This document shows positions 8,181 through 17,500 of a stretch of DNA of 32,242 bases, in pieces. The translations under genes were made by a program, and so were the position numbers. The notes below the pieces were generated by a model. It ran no database searches. It saw only the letters and a program-made list of their open reading frames with translations, and was not told the origin of the DNA. The stretch comes from a virus, in IMG/VR virus record IMGVR_UViG_3300022841_000042, positions 1-32,242 of that record. One strand, given 5' to 3'. Within the stretch, counting starts at the first letter, position 1; every line of letters starts with the position of its first letter.

Positions 8181-8182
8181 AC

Positions 8183-8431
8183 ATGATTAACAAGCACAGC
8201 AATACAGCTATGGACACCCAAGTGGGCGGTAGTCACTACAAAGAGATGAACATTCAGCCGCTGGAATTCATTCAAGCCAACGCCATTCCCTTTTGCGAAG
8301 GCAACGCCATCAAATATTTGTGTCGTTGGAAAAGCAAAGGGGGGGTTGAAGATTTGCGTAAAGCTATGCACTACATCCAGTTACTTATTGACTGGGAAAC
8401 CAAACCAGGTGCCGTCCCGACACTTACTTGA
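8183..8431 (+). CDS. DUF3310 small protein
   Basis: The 82-residue product matches the DUF3310 pattern well: GGSHYK near the start, QPLEFIQAN, FCEGNAIKYLCRW, K-x-KGGVEDLRKAMHYIQLL. DUF3310 proteins are widespread in phages beside replication and nucleotide-metabolism genes; their activity is not established, though some are annotated as nucleotide kinase-like. The gene begins two bases after the primase stop. ATG 8183 is used; an internal ATG at 8210 (MDTQVGG) would also keep the whole domain. A run of seven G occurs in the codons for KGGV but the frame is intact. Confidence 0.85.
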   Translation: MINKHSNTAMDTQVGGSHYKEMNIQPLEFIQANAIPFCEGNAIKYLCRWKSKGGVEDLRKAMHYIQLLIDWETKPGAVPTLT

Positions 8432-8450
8432 AAACTAAAAAGGAAACCAA

Positions 8451-9179
8451 TTGAACCAACAATACAACGACAACCTTGTCTTGCTTTGCGGTAAATCAGC
8501 CACTGGTAAGTCTGCTTCTCTTATGGGGCTAGAAAAACCAGAAGGCGTGATGTACCTCAACTGCGAGGCAGGCAAGAAGCTGCCCTTTAAATCTACGTTT
8601 AAACAGTACGTTATCACTGACCCGCTGCAAGTAATCGAAGCTTTTGATGCAGCCGAAAAACTTCCAGAAATACACACCATCGTAGTAGACAGCTTGACCT
8701 ATTTGCTGGATATGTACGAAAGCGTGTATGTCTTGAACTCTGCCAATGGCATGAAAGCCTGGGGCGACTTTGCCCAGTACTTCAAGTCATTGATGCAGCA
8801 AAACGTAGCGAAGTCCAGCAAGAACGTAATTTTTACGGCTCACACCATGGACACGCTCAACGAAGCGGAGATGTTGATGGAAACCAAGGTGCCTGTTAAA
8901 GGCTCCTTGAAGAACAACGGCATCGAAAGCTATTTCAGCGTCGTCATTACTTCTAAGAAAGTGGCGTTGAAAGCACTGAAGGATTACGGATCAGCTTTGC
9001 TGACTGTGACCCCAGAGGAAGAGGCACTTGGATTCAAGTACGTCTTCCAAACCAAGATCACAAAAGAGACGGTAAACGAGCGTCTGCGTGGTCCCCTTGG
9101 GTTGTTTGAGACGAAGGAAACCTTTATCGACAACAACATGCAACTTGTTATCAATCGTCTTCAAGAGTACTACGCATAA
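8451..9179 (+). CDS. Sak4-like RecA-fold ATPase (AAA_24 type)
   Basis: The 242-residue protein has Walker A GKSATGKS (residues 14-21, K20), Walker B with D80 (TIVVDSLTYLLD) and FTAH with H131, in the pattern of the small RecA-core Sak4 recombinases of phages. These act with SSB in single-strand annealing and recombination-coupled replication. It lacks the RecA N- and C-terminal domains, as expected for Sak4. The start is a TTG at 8451 preceded by AAAGGAAA, giving MNQQYNDNLVLL. The next gene is the SSB, the usual partner. In N4-like phages an ATPase of this size lies directly before SSB (gp44 class). Confidence 0.83.
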   Translation: MNQQYNDNLVLLCGKSATGKSASLMGLEKPEGVMYLNCEAGKKLPFKSTFKQYVITDPLQVIEAFDAAEKLPEIHTIVVDSLTYLLDMYESVYVLNSANGMKAWGDFAQYFKSLMQQNVAKSSKNVIFTAHTMDTLNEAEMLMETKVPVKGSLKNNGIESYFSVVITSKKVALKALKDYGSALLTVTPEEEALGFKYVFQTKITKETVNERLRGPLGLFETKETFIDNNMQLVINRLQEYYA

Positions 9180-9218
9180 GCGAAGTCAAACACTTAAATC
9201 AACCGGAAAAATTAAATC

Positions 9219-9944
9219 ATGTCTCTTCTTTCAAATCTCACATCTGATGACGCTATTGCCAACGAAAAGGACTCCGTAGGCGGAGGCGGCGTACTAGCTT
9301 CTGGCTTGTACCCAGCAACTGTATCGCTGGCTTACGCTACAAAATCCGCTGGCGGTGCAACCGGCTTGGTGGTTCATGCAAAGACCAGTGAAGGTCGCGA
9401 TATTCGTCAAACTCTTTGGATGACTTCTGGCACTGCCAAAGGTGCCAAGAACTACTACGAAAAAGATGGCGTCAAAAACTACCTGCCAGGTTATATTGCA
9501 GCCAATGCTTTGTCATTGCTAGCTACCGGCAAGGAAATATTTCAGCTAGAAACTGAAATTAAAGTTGTCAATGTCTACAGCTATGACGCCAAAGCAGAAG
9601 TCCCTACCAAAGTCGAAGTGCCTGTGGATCTGATGGGTAAGGAAATCGTCATTGGCTTGATCAAGCAGACTGTTGACAAGACAACTAAGAACGAAACCAC
9701 TGGTGCTTATGAGCCAACAGGTGAGACACGAGAAGAAAACGAGATAGACAAGTTTTTTCGTGCAGCTGACATGATGACTACTGCTGAGATTCGTGGTGCA
9801 GCCAATGAGCCAGTGTTTTACAACACCTGGTCTGAGAAGTGGACTGACAAAGTTCGCGACAAAGCCAACAAGACTGCTGGTACTGCAGGCTCACCGCGTG
9901 CGAGCAATGCCATGAAGAAGCCTGTAACCAGCTTGTTTGGTTAA
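9219..9944 (+). CDS. ssb: Single-stranded DNA-binding protein (N4 gp45-like by position)
   Basis: The 241 residues (MSLLSNLTSDDAIANEKD...) resemble SSB/replication proteins found next to Sak4 in N4-like phages. The assignment rests on size, position and beta-rich content with aromatic patches (GAKNYYEKDGVKNYLPGY, PVFYNTWSEKW). N4 SSB coats replicating DNA and also activates host RNA polymerase at late promoters through its C-terminal part, so this protein could link replication to late transcription. The C-terminus here is basic and ends KKPVTSLFG rather than in the acidic tip of bacterial SSBs. The same TSLF tip ends the 107-residue protein at 10898-11221. ATG 9219 follows a purine-rich GGAAAAATTAA leader. 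Confidence 0.7.
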   Translation: MSLLSNLTSDDAIANEKDSVGGGGVLASGLYPATVSLAYATKSAGGATGLVVHAKTSEGRDIRQTLWMTSGTAKGAKNYYEKDGVKNYLPGYIAANALSLLATGKEIFQLETEIKVVNVYSYDAKAEVPTKVEVPVDLMGKEIVIGLIKQTVDKTTKNETTGAYEPTGETREENEIDKFFRAADMMTTAEIRGAANEPVFYNTWSEKWTDKVRDKANKTAGTAGSPRASNAMKKPVTSLFG

Positions 9945-9952
9945 TCCTTTTA

Positions 9953-10028
9953 GGGGGAAAGCAGATGCTGGTAACTAGGGTTATCCCTAGTTAGCGCAGC
10001 CAGTGAAGCGAGTACCCCGTCTTTTCCA
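9953..10028. other. Structured intergenic element A between ssb and next gene
   Basis: This 102-base gap (9945-10046) can fold into one compact unit. AACTAGGG (9973-9980) pairs perfectly with CCCTAGTT (9985-9992) around TTAT. GCTG (9967-9970) pairs with CAGC (9997-10000), and an outer GGGG (9954-9957) can pair with CCCC (10015-10018). No T tract follows the hairpin, so simple termination is unlikely. It shares the string GCTGG(T/C)AAC...GGGTTA with element B at 11.47 kb. It could be a processing site or regulatory leader for the gene at 10047; the RNA class is not recognised. Confidence 0.5.
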
Positions 10029-10046
10029 CATTGATACAAGGATTTT

Positions 10047-10322
10047 ATGACTCAACTTGCTCTTCCTTTAACCCTTCCTGTTCAAGACTTAGATCAATTT
10101 GTTACCATTTTGACTAGTTGGCATAACAACCGAGTTGCCCAGCTTAAACACATACTGCTTATGCCTTCAGGCAGTGAGCTTCTTATTGACGATGAAGAGC
10201 CTTTAATGCTGACAGGAGAAGTCTTAAAAGCTTACCAAGTTGGTATTGAGCAAAGCTTAGCTTTACTTGGCCAGTTGCCGTTTGCTTTTGAGACTGAAGA
10301 CAGTGCTTCCATTGGGACATAA
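10047..10322 (+). CDS. Small hypothetical protein
   Basis: The 91-residue product starts MTQLALPLTLPV with AAGGA before ATG 10047. No motif is recognised; it is mostly helical with a hydrophobic N-terminal third and an acidic patch (LIDDEE). Its end overlaps the start of the RuvC-like gene, which suggests translational coupling and a role in the same DNA-processing unit. No function is proposed. Confidence 0.65.
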   Translation: MTQLALPLTLPVQDLDQFVTILTSWHNNRVAQLKHILLMPSGSELLIDDEEPLMLTGEVLKAYQVGIEQSLALLGQLPFAFETEDSASIGT

Positions 10323-10890
10323 GCTTAAATTCGTTGGATGCGATCCAAGTCTTAGGAATTGGGGTCTGGCAGTAGGCACCTTTGATACAGCAACGCAGCA
10401 GCTCACCATAGATCAGTTGAATCTGACTTGTCCTGACCTTTCCAAAGGAAAGCAAGTTAGGCAAAACAGCTTAGATCTAGAAGCGGCTTATCAACTTTAT
10501 CAAGGCGCAATTACTGCCGCTAAGGGCGCTCATGCAGTGTTTGTAGAAGTTCCAGTAGGCAGCCAGTCTGCACGCGCTATGGCTTCCTACGGCATCTGTG
10601 TGGGCGTCCTTGGGGCATTGCGAGCCAATGGCATTCCGTTCTTTGAGGTGACACCTACAGAAGTCAAATTAGCTGGGCCAGGCATCAAAACCGCAACCAA
10701 GCATCAAATGATTGGCTGGGCCATGGACAAGCATCCCGAAGCCAACTGGCCAACCTACAAACAAGGCGGTAAAGCGCTGGTTAGCGAAGCAAAAGCAGAG
10801 CATCAAGCGGATGCTGTTGCTGCTATTTACGCAGGCATGTCCTGCAATTCTTTTAAACAAATGTTGCCATTTATGGCACGCAACCCATAA
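10303..10890 (+). CDS. ruvC: RuvC-like Holliday-junction resolvase
   Basis: This is a predicted RNase H-fold endonuclease that resolves branched DNA made during replication and recombination before packaging. From the GTG at 10303 (195 residues) the catalytic residues are D14 (GCDPSLRNWG), E82 (VFVEVPVG), and H167/D170 (EHQADAVAA), matching the D-E-HxxD set of RuvC. The strand order and length fit the family. Start choice is uncertain: TTG 10267, GTG 10303 and TTG 10312 are all in frame, and all overlap or abut the preceding gene; none has a strong ribosome-binding site. I prefer 10303 because it leaves only a short leader before the first beta strand. Confidence 0.82.
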   Translation: MLPLGHKLKFVGCDPSLRNWGLAVGTFDTATQQLTIDQLNLTCPDLSKGKQVRQNSLDLEAAYQLYQGAITAAKGAHAVFVEVPVGSQSARAMASYGICVGVLGALRANGIPFFEVTPTEVKLAGPGIKTATKHQMIGWAMDKHPEANWPTYKQGGKALVSEAKAEHQADAVAAIYAGMSCNSFKQMLPFMARNP

Positions 10891-10897
10891 GGAAAAA

Positions 10898-11221
10898 ATG
10901 CAAATTCAACTAAAACAAACTGAAATCGTTGCTGCACTAAAGCAATTTATTGCTGCACAAGGCATTGATTTATCAGGCAAGAAAGTAGATGTGACCTTCA
11001 CCGCTGGCCGCAAAGAGACAGGACTGTCTGCAGAAATCTTTATTGATGAGTACGACATCCCTGACTTTGGCGCAGATGATGAAGACGAACAAGAGCAATC
11101 ACCGGCTGTCAAAGCAGCTGTGTTGCCTTTTATAAATGTCGTTCACAAAGACGAAGTAGCTGCAGACCCTGCAGTTGAGCCAGTAGTCGGAGACGTTAAG
11201 ACTACTAGTCTTTTCACCTAA
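10898..11221 (+). CDS. Small acidic protein with SSB-like C-terminal tip
   Basis: ATG 10898 follows AAGGAAAAA, giving a 107-residue product starting MQIQLKQTEIVAALKQF. Residues 1-55 look like a small alpha/beta domain (KKVDVTFTAGR...SAEIFIDEY); the middle is strongly acidic (GADDEDEQEQ). The last residues are TTSLFT, almost the same as the SSB terminus VTSLFG. The acidic stretch could mimic nucleic acid or bind a replication protein. No family recognised. It is separated from the resolvase gene by 7 bases and from the next gene by 5. Confidence 0.75.
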   Translation: MQIQLKQTEIVAALKQFIAAQGIDLSGKKVDVTFTAGRKETGLSAEIFIDEYDIPDFGADDEDEQEQSPAVKAAVLPFINVVHKDEVAADPAVEPVVGDVKTTSLFT

Positions 11222-11226
11222 GACGC

Positions 11227-11424
11227 ATGTTAAAGACGCTCAAGGCAATTGGCTATTTAATAGCTGCTGTCGCTGTACTTACAGTGCTCTTCAGCGGTGG
11301 AATTTTAATCATTGGACTTGGCCTATTGGTTGGCTTTTTGCTTTCTCTACTGGGAAGCGTATTGTTAACTGCATCAGGTATCAAGTCTTTGATGGAGTCC
11401 CCCGACAAAGACCCCATAGACTAA
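11227..11424 (+). CDS. Small two-segment membrane protein
   Basis: The 65 residues contain two hydrophobic segments (about 8-27 and 29-50) broken by Gly residues, with a basic start (MLKTLK) and an acidic tail (MESPDKDPID). It is the last gene of the rightward unit, five bases after the preceding stop, with no strong ribosome-binding site, so it is probably coupled. Size and topology would fit a holin-type or other inner-membrane phage protein, but its place in the replication unit gives no direct support for lysis; treat it as a membrane protein of unknown role. Confidence 0.65.
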   Translation: MLKTLKAIGYLIAAVAVLTVLFSGGILIIGLGLLVGFLLSLLGSVLLTASGIKSLMESPDKDPID

Positions 11425-11435
11425 AACTCTTGACA

Positions 11436-11558
11436 CCCCGGAAAGACGGGGACTATAAGAAATGAAGGCTGGCAACGGGTTAGCGCCGTTGCAGGACAAT
11501 TGAGAGCCTTCTAGTGTTGGTAATCCGCTGCTTCATGCGAGCAGCCTTCATTTCTTAT
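11436..11558. other. Structured convergent junction (element B): 16-bp inverted repeat with internal hairpins
   Basis: A perfect 16-base inverted repeat (11455-11470 and 11543-11558) encloses 72 bases. Inside lie a hairpin GCAACGG/CCGTTGC (11472-11478/11486-11492) and a hairpin GCTGCT/AGCAGC (11527-11532/11540-11545). A third hairpin, CCCCG/CGGGG (11436-11440/11447-11451), precedes it. GAAGGCT at 11464-11470 can pair with AGCCTTC at either 11505-11511 or 11543-11549, so two folds compete. The right arm contains the stop codon of the giant polymerase gene. No long T run is present on either strand. Likely a transcription barrier or structured RNA between converging units; not a tRNA. Confidence 0.65.
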
Positions 11559-14500
11559 GGTTTTATAAGCGACATTGTTGCATTGACTGTCGCCAAGTCA
11601 TCTAACACAGTGAAGTACTTAAAAGCTCCAGCCCCAAATGGGTTATTACCAAGGCGTCCCCATACAGAACCATCTAACACGGTGGAACCTAAGTCAATGT
11701 ACTGCTCCATAGCCAATACAGCTAGCACTCTACCTGGCTTTTCTCTCATCAGTGTTAGCAATACTTTTTGTATCCGCAAGAAGTACTTGGTAAACGGCAA
11801 AATGCCCATGTCATCCAGATACTGTAAGGCTTTGTGCATAGGAATGTCGTAGTTCACAAACGAATCACTAGCGTCTTGGATCGCTTTTTCCTTAGTCATA
11901 GGGTTGCGCTTAGTAGTGTTGTGTTGATACAAAGTGTATCGCGCTACAAAGTCAGACAACTGAGTAACACGGCTTAATCCTTGGTACATCTTGGTGTCTT
12001 TCGACATGTACAAGGTTTTAGCCAGACTCTTTACCTTTGGGTTTAGTTTGTCTGTGTATTTACTAACGCTTTGTGCAAACTGTGATGGATAAGAGTAGAG
12101 GTCTTCTTCTAAAGACACATCTTCCACAATAGTAGGCATCAATCCAGAATCAACCAGCTCTTTGATTGGGTTGCGGTCTATTGAATTTTCTAAACGAGCA
12201 ATTCTGCTTGCTATTTCTTTGTCGTTGCCTTGCGTGTAACCGCTGTTGCGTTGTAGCTTGAGTTGCCCCAACTCATCCATGTCACGTTGGTAAGCAGAAG
12301 CTGAACGCAGCGCTACCAAGTGATGGTAAAGAATTGAACGAAGTGGTACACCATTCATAGCCAATAGAGTCATGTTGGAATAAATGTTTCCTAGCATCAC
12401 AATGCCAGTCTTCACCACAATGATGTCTTTCGTTTCAGCTACCAACGCTTGCCAAACTTTTTCTCCTTTGTTTACTATGCTTGCTGCTCGCTTAGCGTAG
12501 TCTTCTGCTTCTTGTGCGCTCATGCCACGGATTCGGCCAGACTGTCGCAAAACAGTGTTCATTCCATAAACAAACATTTTTTCCAAAGATCTTTGCAGCT
12601 TTGGATCTTTTTCAAACATGTCGGCTAAAGACGCTTTGCGATAACCAAACATAATGTCCAGCGTATCGTTTCGTACCACCATGCCTTTGGAACCAAAAAT
12701 AGCTTCTGCGTCTTTTTTGGTTTTCTCTGGCAGCATGTTCCAGATTTCCTTCATGTCTTTATCAGTAGACTCTTGACCTACCAAAACGTAGGCTGTTGGG
12801 TTCTTAACCCAATCCAAATCAAACTGTTCTTTAATAGCTTTCATCGCTGTTTTGTTTTGCTCTTGTGACGTTTCTTTGTCAAAGACAGAACCAGCCATCA
12901 TGCCTAGTACACGCTCAAACCTATTGTCCCGGCTCAAGACACTGTCCTTAGTAGCTTCACTCATCAAGTAACGCCACTTCACTACGTTGCCTTGCTCGTT
13001 AAGCACAGGAGCCATGTGATTGGCTTTCACCTTAGACAAGTCACGCCTTGGTCCAGGCTTAAACATATCTGCAATCGCTTGTGTGCGTGACGCCATCATG
13101 TCTGCGTTAGCAGATGCGTTTTGCGCACCTATATACGTGTTGGTATCTAGGTAACCATTATGGTTTTCAGAGCCTTTGTTTGTCATGCCGGTGATGGACA
13201 CAATGCCTGACACCTTGGATTGCATACCACCACCTTTGCGGATGTAAAGATGTTTGACCTGGCGGTTAGGATCTCCTTTGTCTAAAGAGACACGAGCTCC
13301 TTTTGTATAACCGTGGTTGATTAAATTTTTACCATCAATTTCATTAGCTGATTTGATGTCTACGTTAGGGTCGTAGATCTCAGAGGTATAGCCGTGCATC
13401 ATCAGCTCTGGGCGACCTTTAAAAAGTCTAGCCAATGCTTCTTCTTCTAGATGCTTATGCAGCTTCAAAACAAACTCAACACCGTTTCCATCTGTACGCT
13501 GATTCTCTGTGGCCAGTAATTTAGCTGCTTCGTTGCGTTGAGCTACACCCATGTACTCAATGGAGTACAAGACTGTCAGTACCTCAATAATTTTTTGAGC
13601 TTCTTCCGTGCGTGCTTCTGTCAACTTGCCTTGGTAAGCCGTGCCGTACAGCTTGGCTATGTTGTGTGAGTTCATCATCGTAAACTCACCAGCTACTAGA
13701 CCTGTAGCCACCTGAATAGCCAATGCGTTGGCTTGTTCAATAAAGTAAAACTTAGCATTGTTAAAGCTGTTTAGTTTTGCTTCAAAGCTAGCAATTGATT
13801 TGCTCATCTCAGCTCGGTTGCTCAGCAACTGCTCAATCTCCGGCAGACTAAAGTCTTTCAGCAAAGCATGTGCTCCTGTGCGCATAAAGACCGCTGAGAC
13901 GCTTGATTTGGCCTCAGTAGACAAACGCTTGCCATTGTCTGCAAAAGCCCACAAAGCGCCTTTAGAGGCGTCTGAGATTAAGGTTTTACGCATCTTTTCA
14001 AGCGACTTAGTGCCACGCAACAAAGCTTGCAAGAAAGTAGCTGATCCTTTGAGCTCTCCTAATGCTGAGGCTACTACGCCCAGCTTGCCTTTGAAAGCCG
14101 AGTTGCGCATGGTGCGCAAGTTGTCAATAAAGAAATCAACGTTATCGTCAGCTACTGTTCTGACTAACGCACCAGCTGTGCGTACTCCCAGGTTTGAGTT
14201 CTCTCTGATAAAACTAGAGTTTGCCCAAGAAGAAACTTTATTTCGGGCAACATCAGATGCGGCTTTAACACCATCTTCAAAAGAGTCAGTAAACTTATTA
14301 CGCACTGGGCTGTTTAGCTTGTGCCGCTCTTTGGCTTCTATATCAATAAGTTGACCCACAAGCGCAGTTATTTTTGCATCAGCATTTTGGCCTTTGTAAG
14401 TGTTTGTTACCTTGCCATTAAAGAAAGCCAAGATGTTCTCAAACACAATCTGCAGCCTGTCTGCAAAGCTAACAGCAGAAGAGCGTTGACGGCCTGTCTC

Positions 14501-17500
14501 AGTAGCAGTCTTGAGCATCTGATTAAAGCCTTCATGAGCCAAGCCCATAGCAGCAAACCGAGACAAGTAGTCTGATCGAGAGCCGTTGCTTTGCTCTACC
14601 TTGAAGATAAAATCGTACAGATTTTGCGCATTCGCTTGCTCAGACGGTGTAGCTGTTGTCCAGTCACCTGTGTGAAAGTCTTCTACTTTGAGCTTTTTCT
14701 GGATCTCTGTGTACAGCGCATCTAACTCTTTGTAAGCCACTTTGCTGTGAGCTTCTTTGGCGTCCAGTGCAGCACGCACTGTAGCTTCAACTTGCTCAAT
14801 AACAAACGCACTTTGCTCTGTCATCTTAAAGCCTGAGCCCAAGATTGAAGAAGCAAAAGGAGCAACTCCTGTGTTTAGCGCTTTAAACCAAACATCCATA
14901 GGAGTCAGTGCTTGGTCTTTCATTAAGCTCTCTTTGAACGAGCCAAATGGACCATACAGCTTGCTGACCATGCTACCTAGCAAACCACGCAATTGAGCAT
15001 CAAATGCTGGCGAGATGGTTCCTGTGTCTAGCGCTTCATACAAGTCAATAGTGCTGTAGGTGTTCAATGTTGCTTGCGCAGCGGACACATTCATAGCCAA
15101 GTTTTTGGCACCTGTCTCTTGGCTGCTTTGCTCTTGCAGAGCAGCAGCCGTAGACAGGATGCCTGAAACGTTAGCGATCAAAACACCTAAGCCTTTAGCA
15201 GATGCCGTGTCTTTAAAGCCAAGCAAACCAGCCATGTTGCCAATGAAGGCTTGCAGCAGATCCGTTAGCTTACCCAGCGTGGTGGACTGCATTTGAGCTT
15301 TGGCCAGCACTTCTTGCTGAAACTCTTGATTGGTCATACCCCAAGAAACCAGCTCGTCTAAGTTGCTCAAAGCAGTAGCAAACTTGTCTGATAAGTTACT
15401 TGAATCAGCATATTTACGGGCAACAATCAAAAGCTCATTCAACTCTTTGATGTACGGTTGCAAAGCTTTTTCTTTGCTAGCTAACAAACGAGAAATAGCA
15501 GAGTGCAGCAATTCATGCACCAGCAGTTCAGGCGTTAAACCAGAGCTTTGAAACGCTGGGCTCATCACGTAAATTTCTGTTTTGCCTCCTGCAAATCCAG
15601 TCCAGCCACGAGCATTCTTTTGTACACCTGCAATGGGCAGTGTTGCTGCTGTGTCTGGGGTGATGTATTTCACCATCATCTCTGGATCAATAAACTTGAC
15701 CAGCGCCTTGAGCAGCTTGCTATTGAACCCTGCATTAGGCAAACCAGGCTCGTTCTTGTATTTGCGCAGCAAACCTTGAACCACTCGCTTGAAGTTCACC
15801 TCTTTATTCACTTCAAAGAAGTTAACCAAGTCCTGATCTGGGGCAACTTGAGGAGTGCCCAAAGGACCAAATGGTGTGTCACCTGTTAGCACTTTTGTTT
15901 TAACTGGCACCGGCTTGGTGTCTTGCATGATGTCTGCAGGCTCAGCTTGTGTTTCCGCTCCCAGCTCTTTTTGAAGCAAAGTAGTGATCTGCTGAACAGC
16001 TTTCAAAAGCGCAGGGTTTACCGCGTTATCCAGTTCACCCAACATCTTTGTAGCCATTGCACGGTCATCATCTGAGACAGGGTATTCACCCCCTTGCAAA
16101 GCGTACTGGTCAACAGCTCCCATGATGGCCAAGACCTGCAACTTAATGCTGTCAGCTTCAAAAGCCATAGCCTTCATGCCTTTCACCATGTCAGCCAGCA
16201 ATGTTTTTGGGTCCATTTTTTCTTTGACAGCCAGCGTGTTAATAGCTTTGGCAATGTTAGTAATGGCTGCGGGAGAAACTTCTCCTTTGTCCATCAAAGC
16301 TGCCAGACCCATCACAGTGCGAGACAACGCTGCCAACATTTCATTGGCTGGCGAGAAGTTCAACATCACGTTGAACAGTGATTTGTTCAGGCTCTGAGCT
16401 GCTTCTGTGAAGCCAGCCAAACCTACACCTGTAGCATCAAAGATGTTCAGTGTTTCGCGTTTACCTAAAGACAGCATCATGGCGGCGCTGTCAGCAGAGT
16501 GAATTGAAGACACCAGCATGGCTACACCAGGGTTTTCTTCTACTGTTTCAAAGCCATTGACTTCCATCGTAGTGCCATCTGCAAATTTGATGTCGCTTTT
16601 ATGCGTGTACTTTGTACTGAGCTTCTTGCCTGACTTAGAGATGCGCAAACCAGCATTCAACTGACCTGTTGGCTTGGACATGGGCGTGTGCAACAAAGGC
16701 GTCATTGCTCCCATACGTTTTGCCAGAACAGCTTCTTGTTCAGGGTTCAGGTCATGTACAGCTTTAGGTGCGCCTTTTTCTGTCATGGCAATCTTGCCAT
16801 CACGCGCCAATTCTTCTACATACTCTGTACGCAATGCTTCGTAAGTTGCGTTGTACAGCTCAAAGGCTAAACGTGCTGCTGTGTTGAACTGTGCACGCTT
16901 CTGAATAAAGTTCTCAAAGTCTGTTTCCATCGTGTTCTTAACAGCAAACCCCAGTGTGTTGGAGAAGGCCCGCTTTACAGCTTTTATTTGATCAACGTCA
17001 AACTCAAGCTCCATGAGCTCTTTAACAGTCAGGTTGTGATCAATCCACTCTGCTTTGCCTTGGCTCAAAAGCAAGTTGATATTCCCAATCAGATCCACAC
17101 GGTCTTGTTTAGTAGGGTTCTTCTTAGTTGCCAAGTCTTCAATGCCTGCATAGATAGAATCAACAAAGTTGTTGGCCATGCTTTCTACAGCAGCAAAAAC
17201 AGATGAGCCAAACACCATAGCTGTCAAAGGTGTCTTGATAATGTCTCGCCCAGCCTTCTCAACTTCACCTGTTTCTTTGTTCACCAGCTCGCCTGTGAAC
17301 GCATACACCGCTTGCATCACAACGCTTACTTGACCTGGAGTCATTGAGTAGTTCTTTGCCACAATGCCGCTGACCATCAAGTTTTGAATCTCAGTGTTCA
17401 TGTGCTGAGTTGTGGTTTCATACAAGTCAAAATTACCAACATCTCCACGCCACTGGTTGTAGTTGGTGTGCTTGTTGCCTATCTCAAAAAAGCCACCTCG

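Noticed and set aside
8336-8347. G7 run in the DUF3310 gene as a programmed frameshift site
   Set aside because: The zero frame encodes the full conserved domain and no alternative-frame extension is evident.
2636-8371. Minus-strand frames opposite the replication genes (e.g. 6296-6772, 7266-7856)
   Set aside because: They run antisense to well-supported genes with intact motifs and have no independent support.
11511-11560. Possible tRNA in the convergent gap (5-bp stem with 7-base loop at 11528-11544)
   Set aside because: Position 33 of the loop would not be U, and no T-arm or acceptor stem can be built.
11514-11852. Plus-strand frames opposite the late genes (many of 60-200 codons, e.g. 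13758-14354, 27558-28079)
   Set aside because: They mirror conserved minus-strand genes, lack ribosome-binding sites and show no family pattern.
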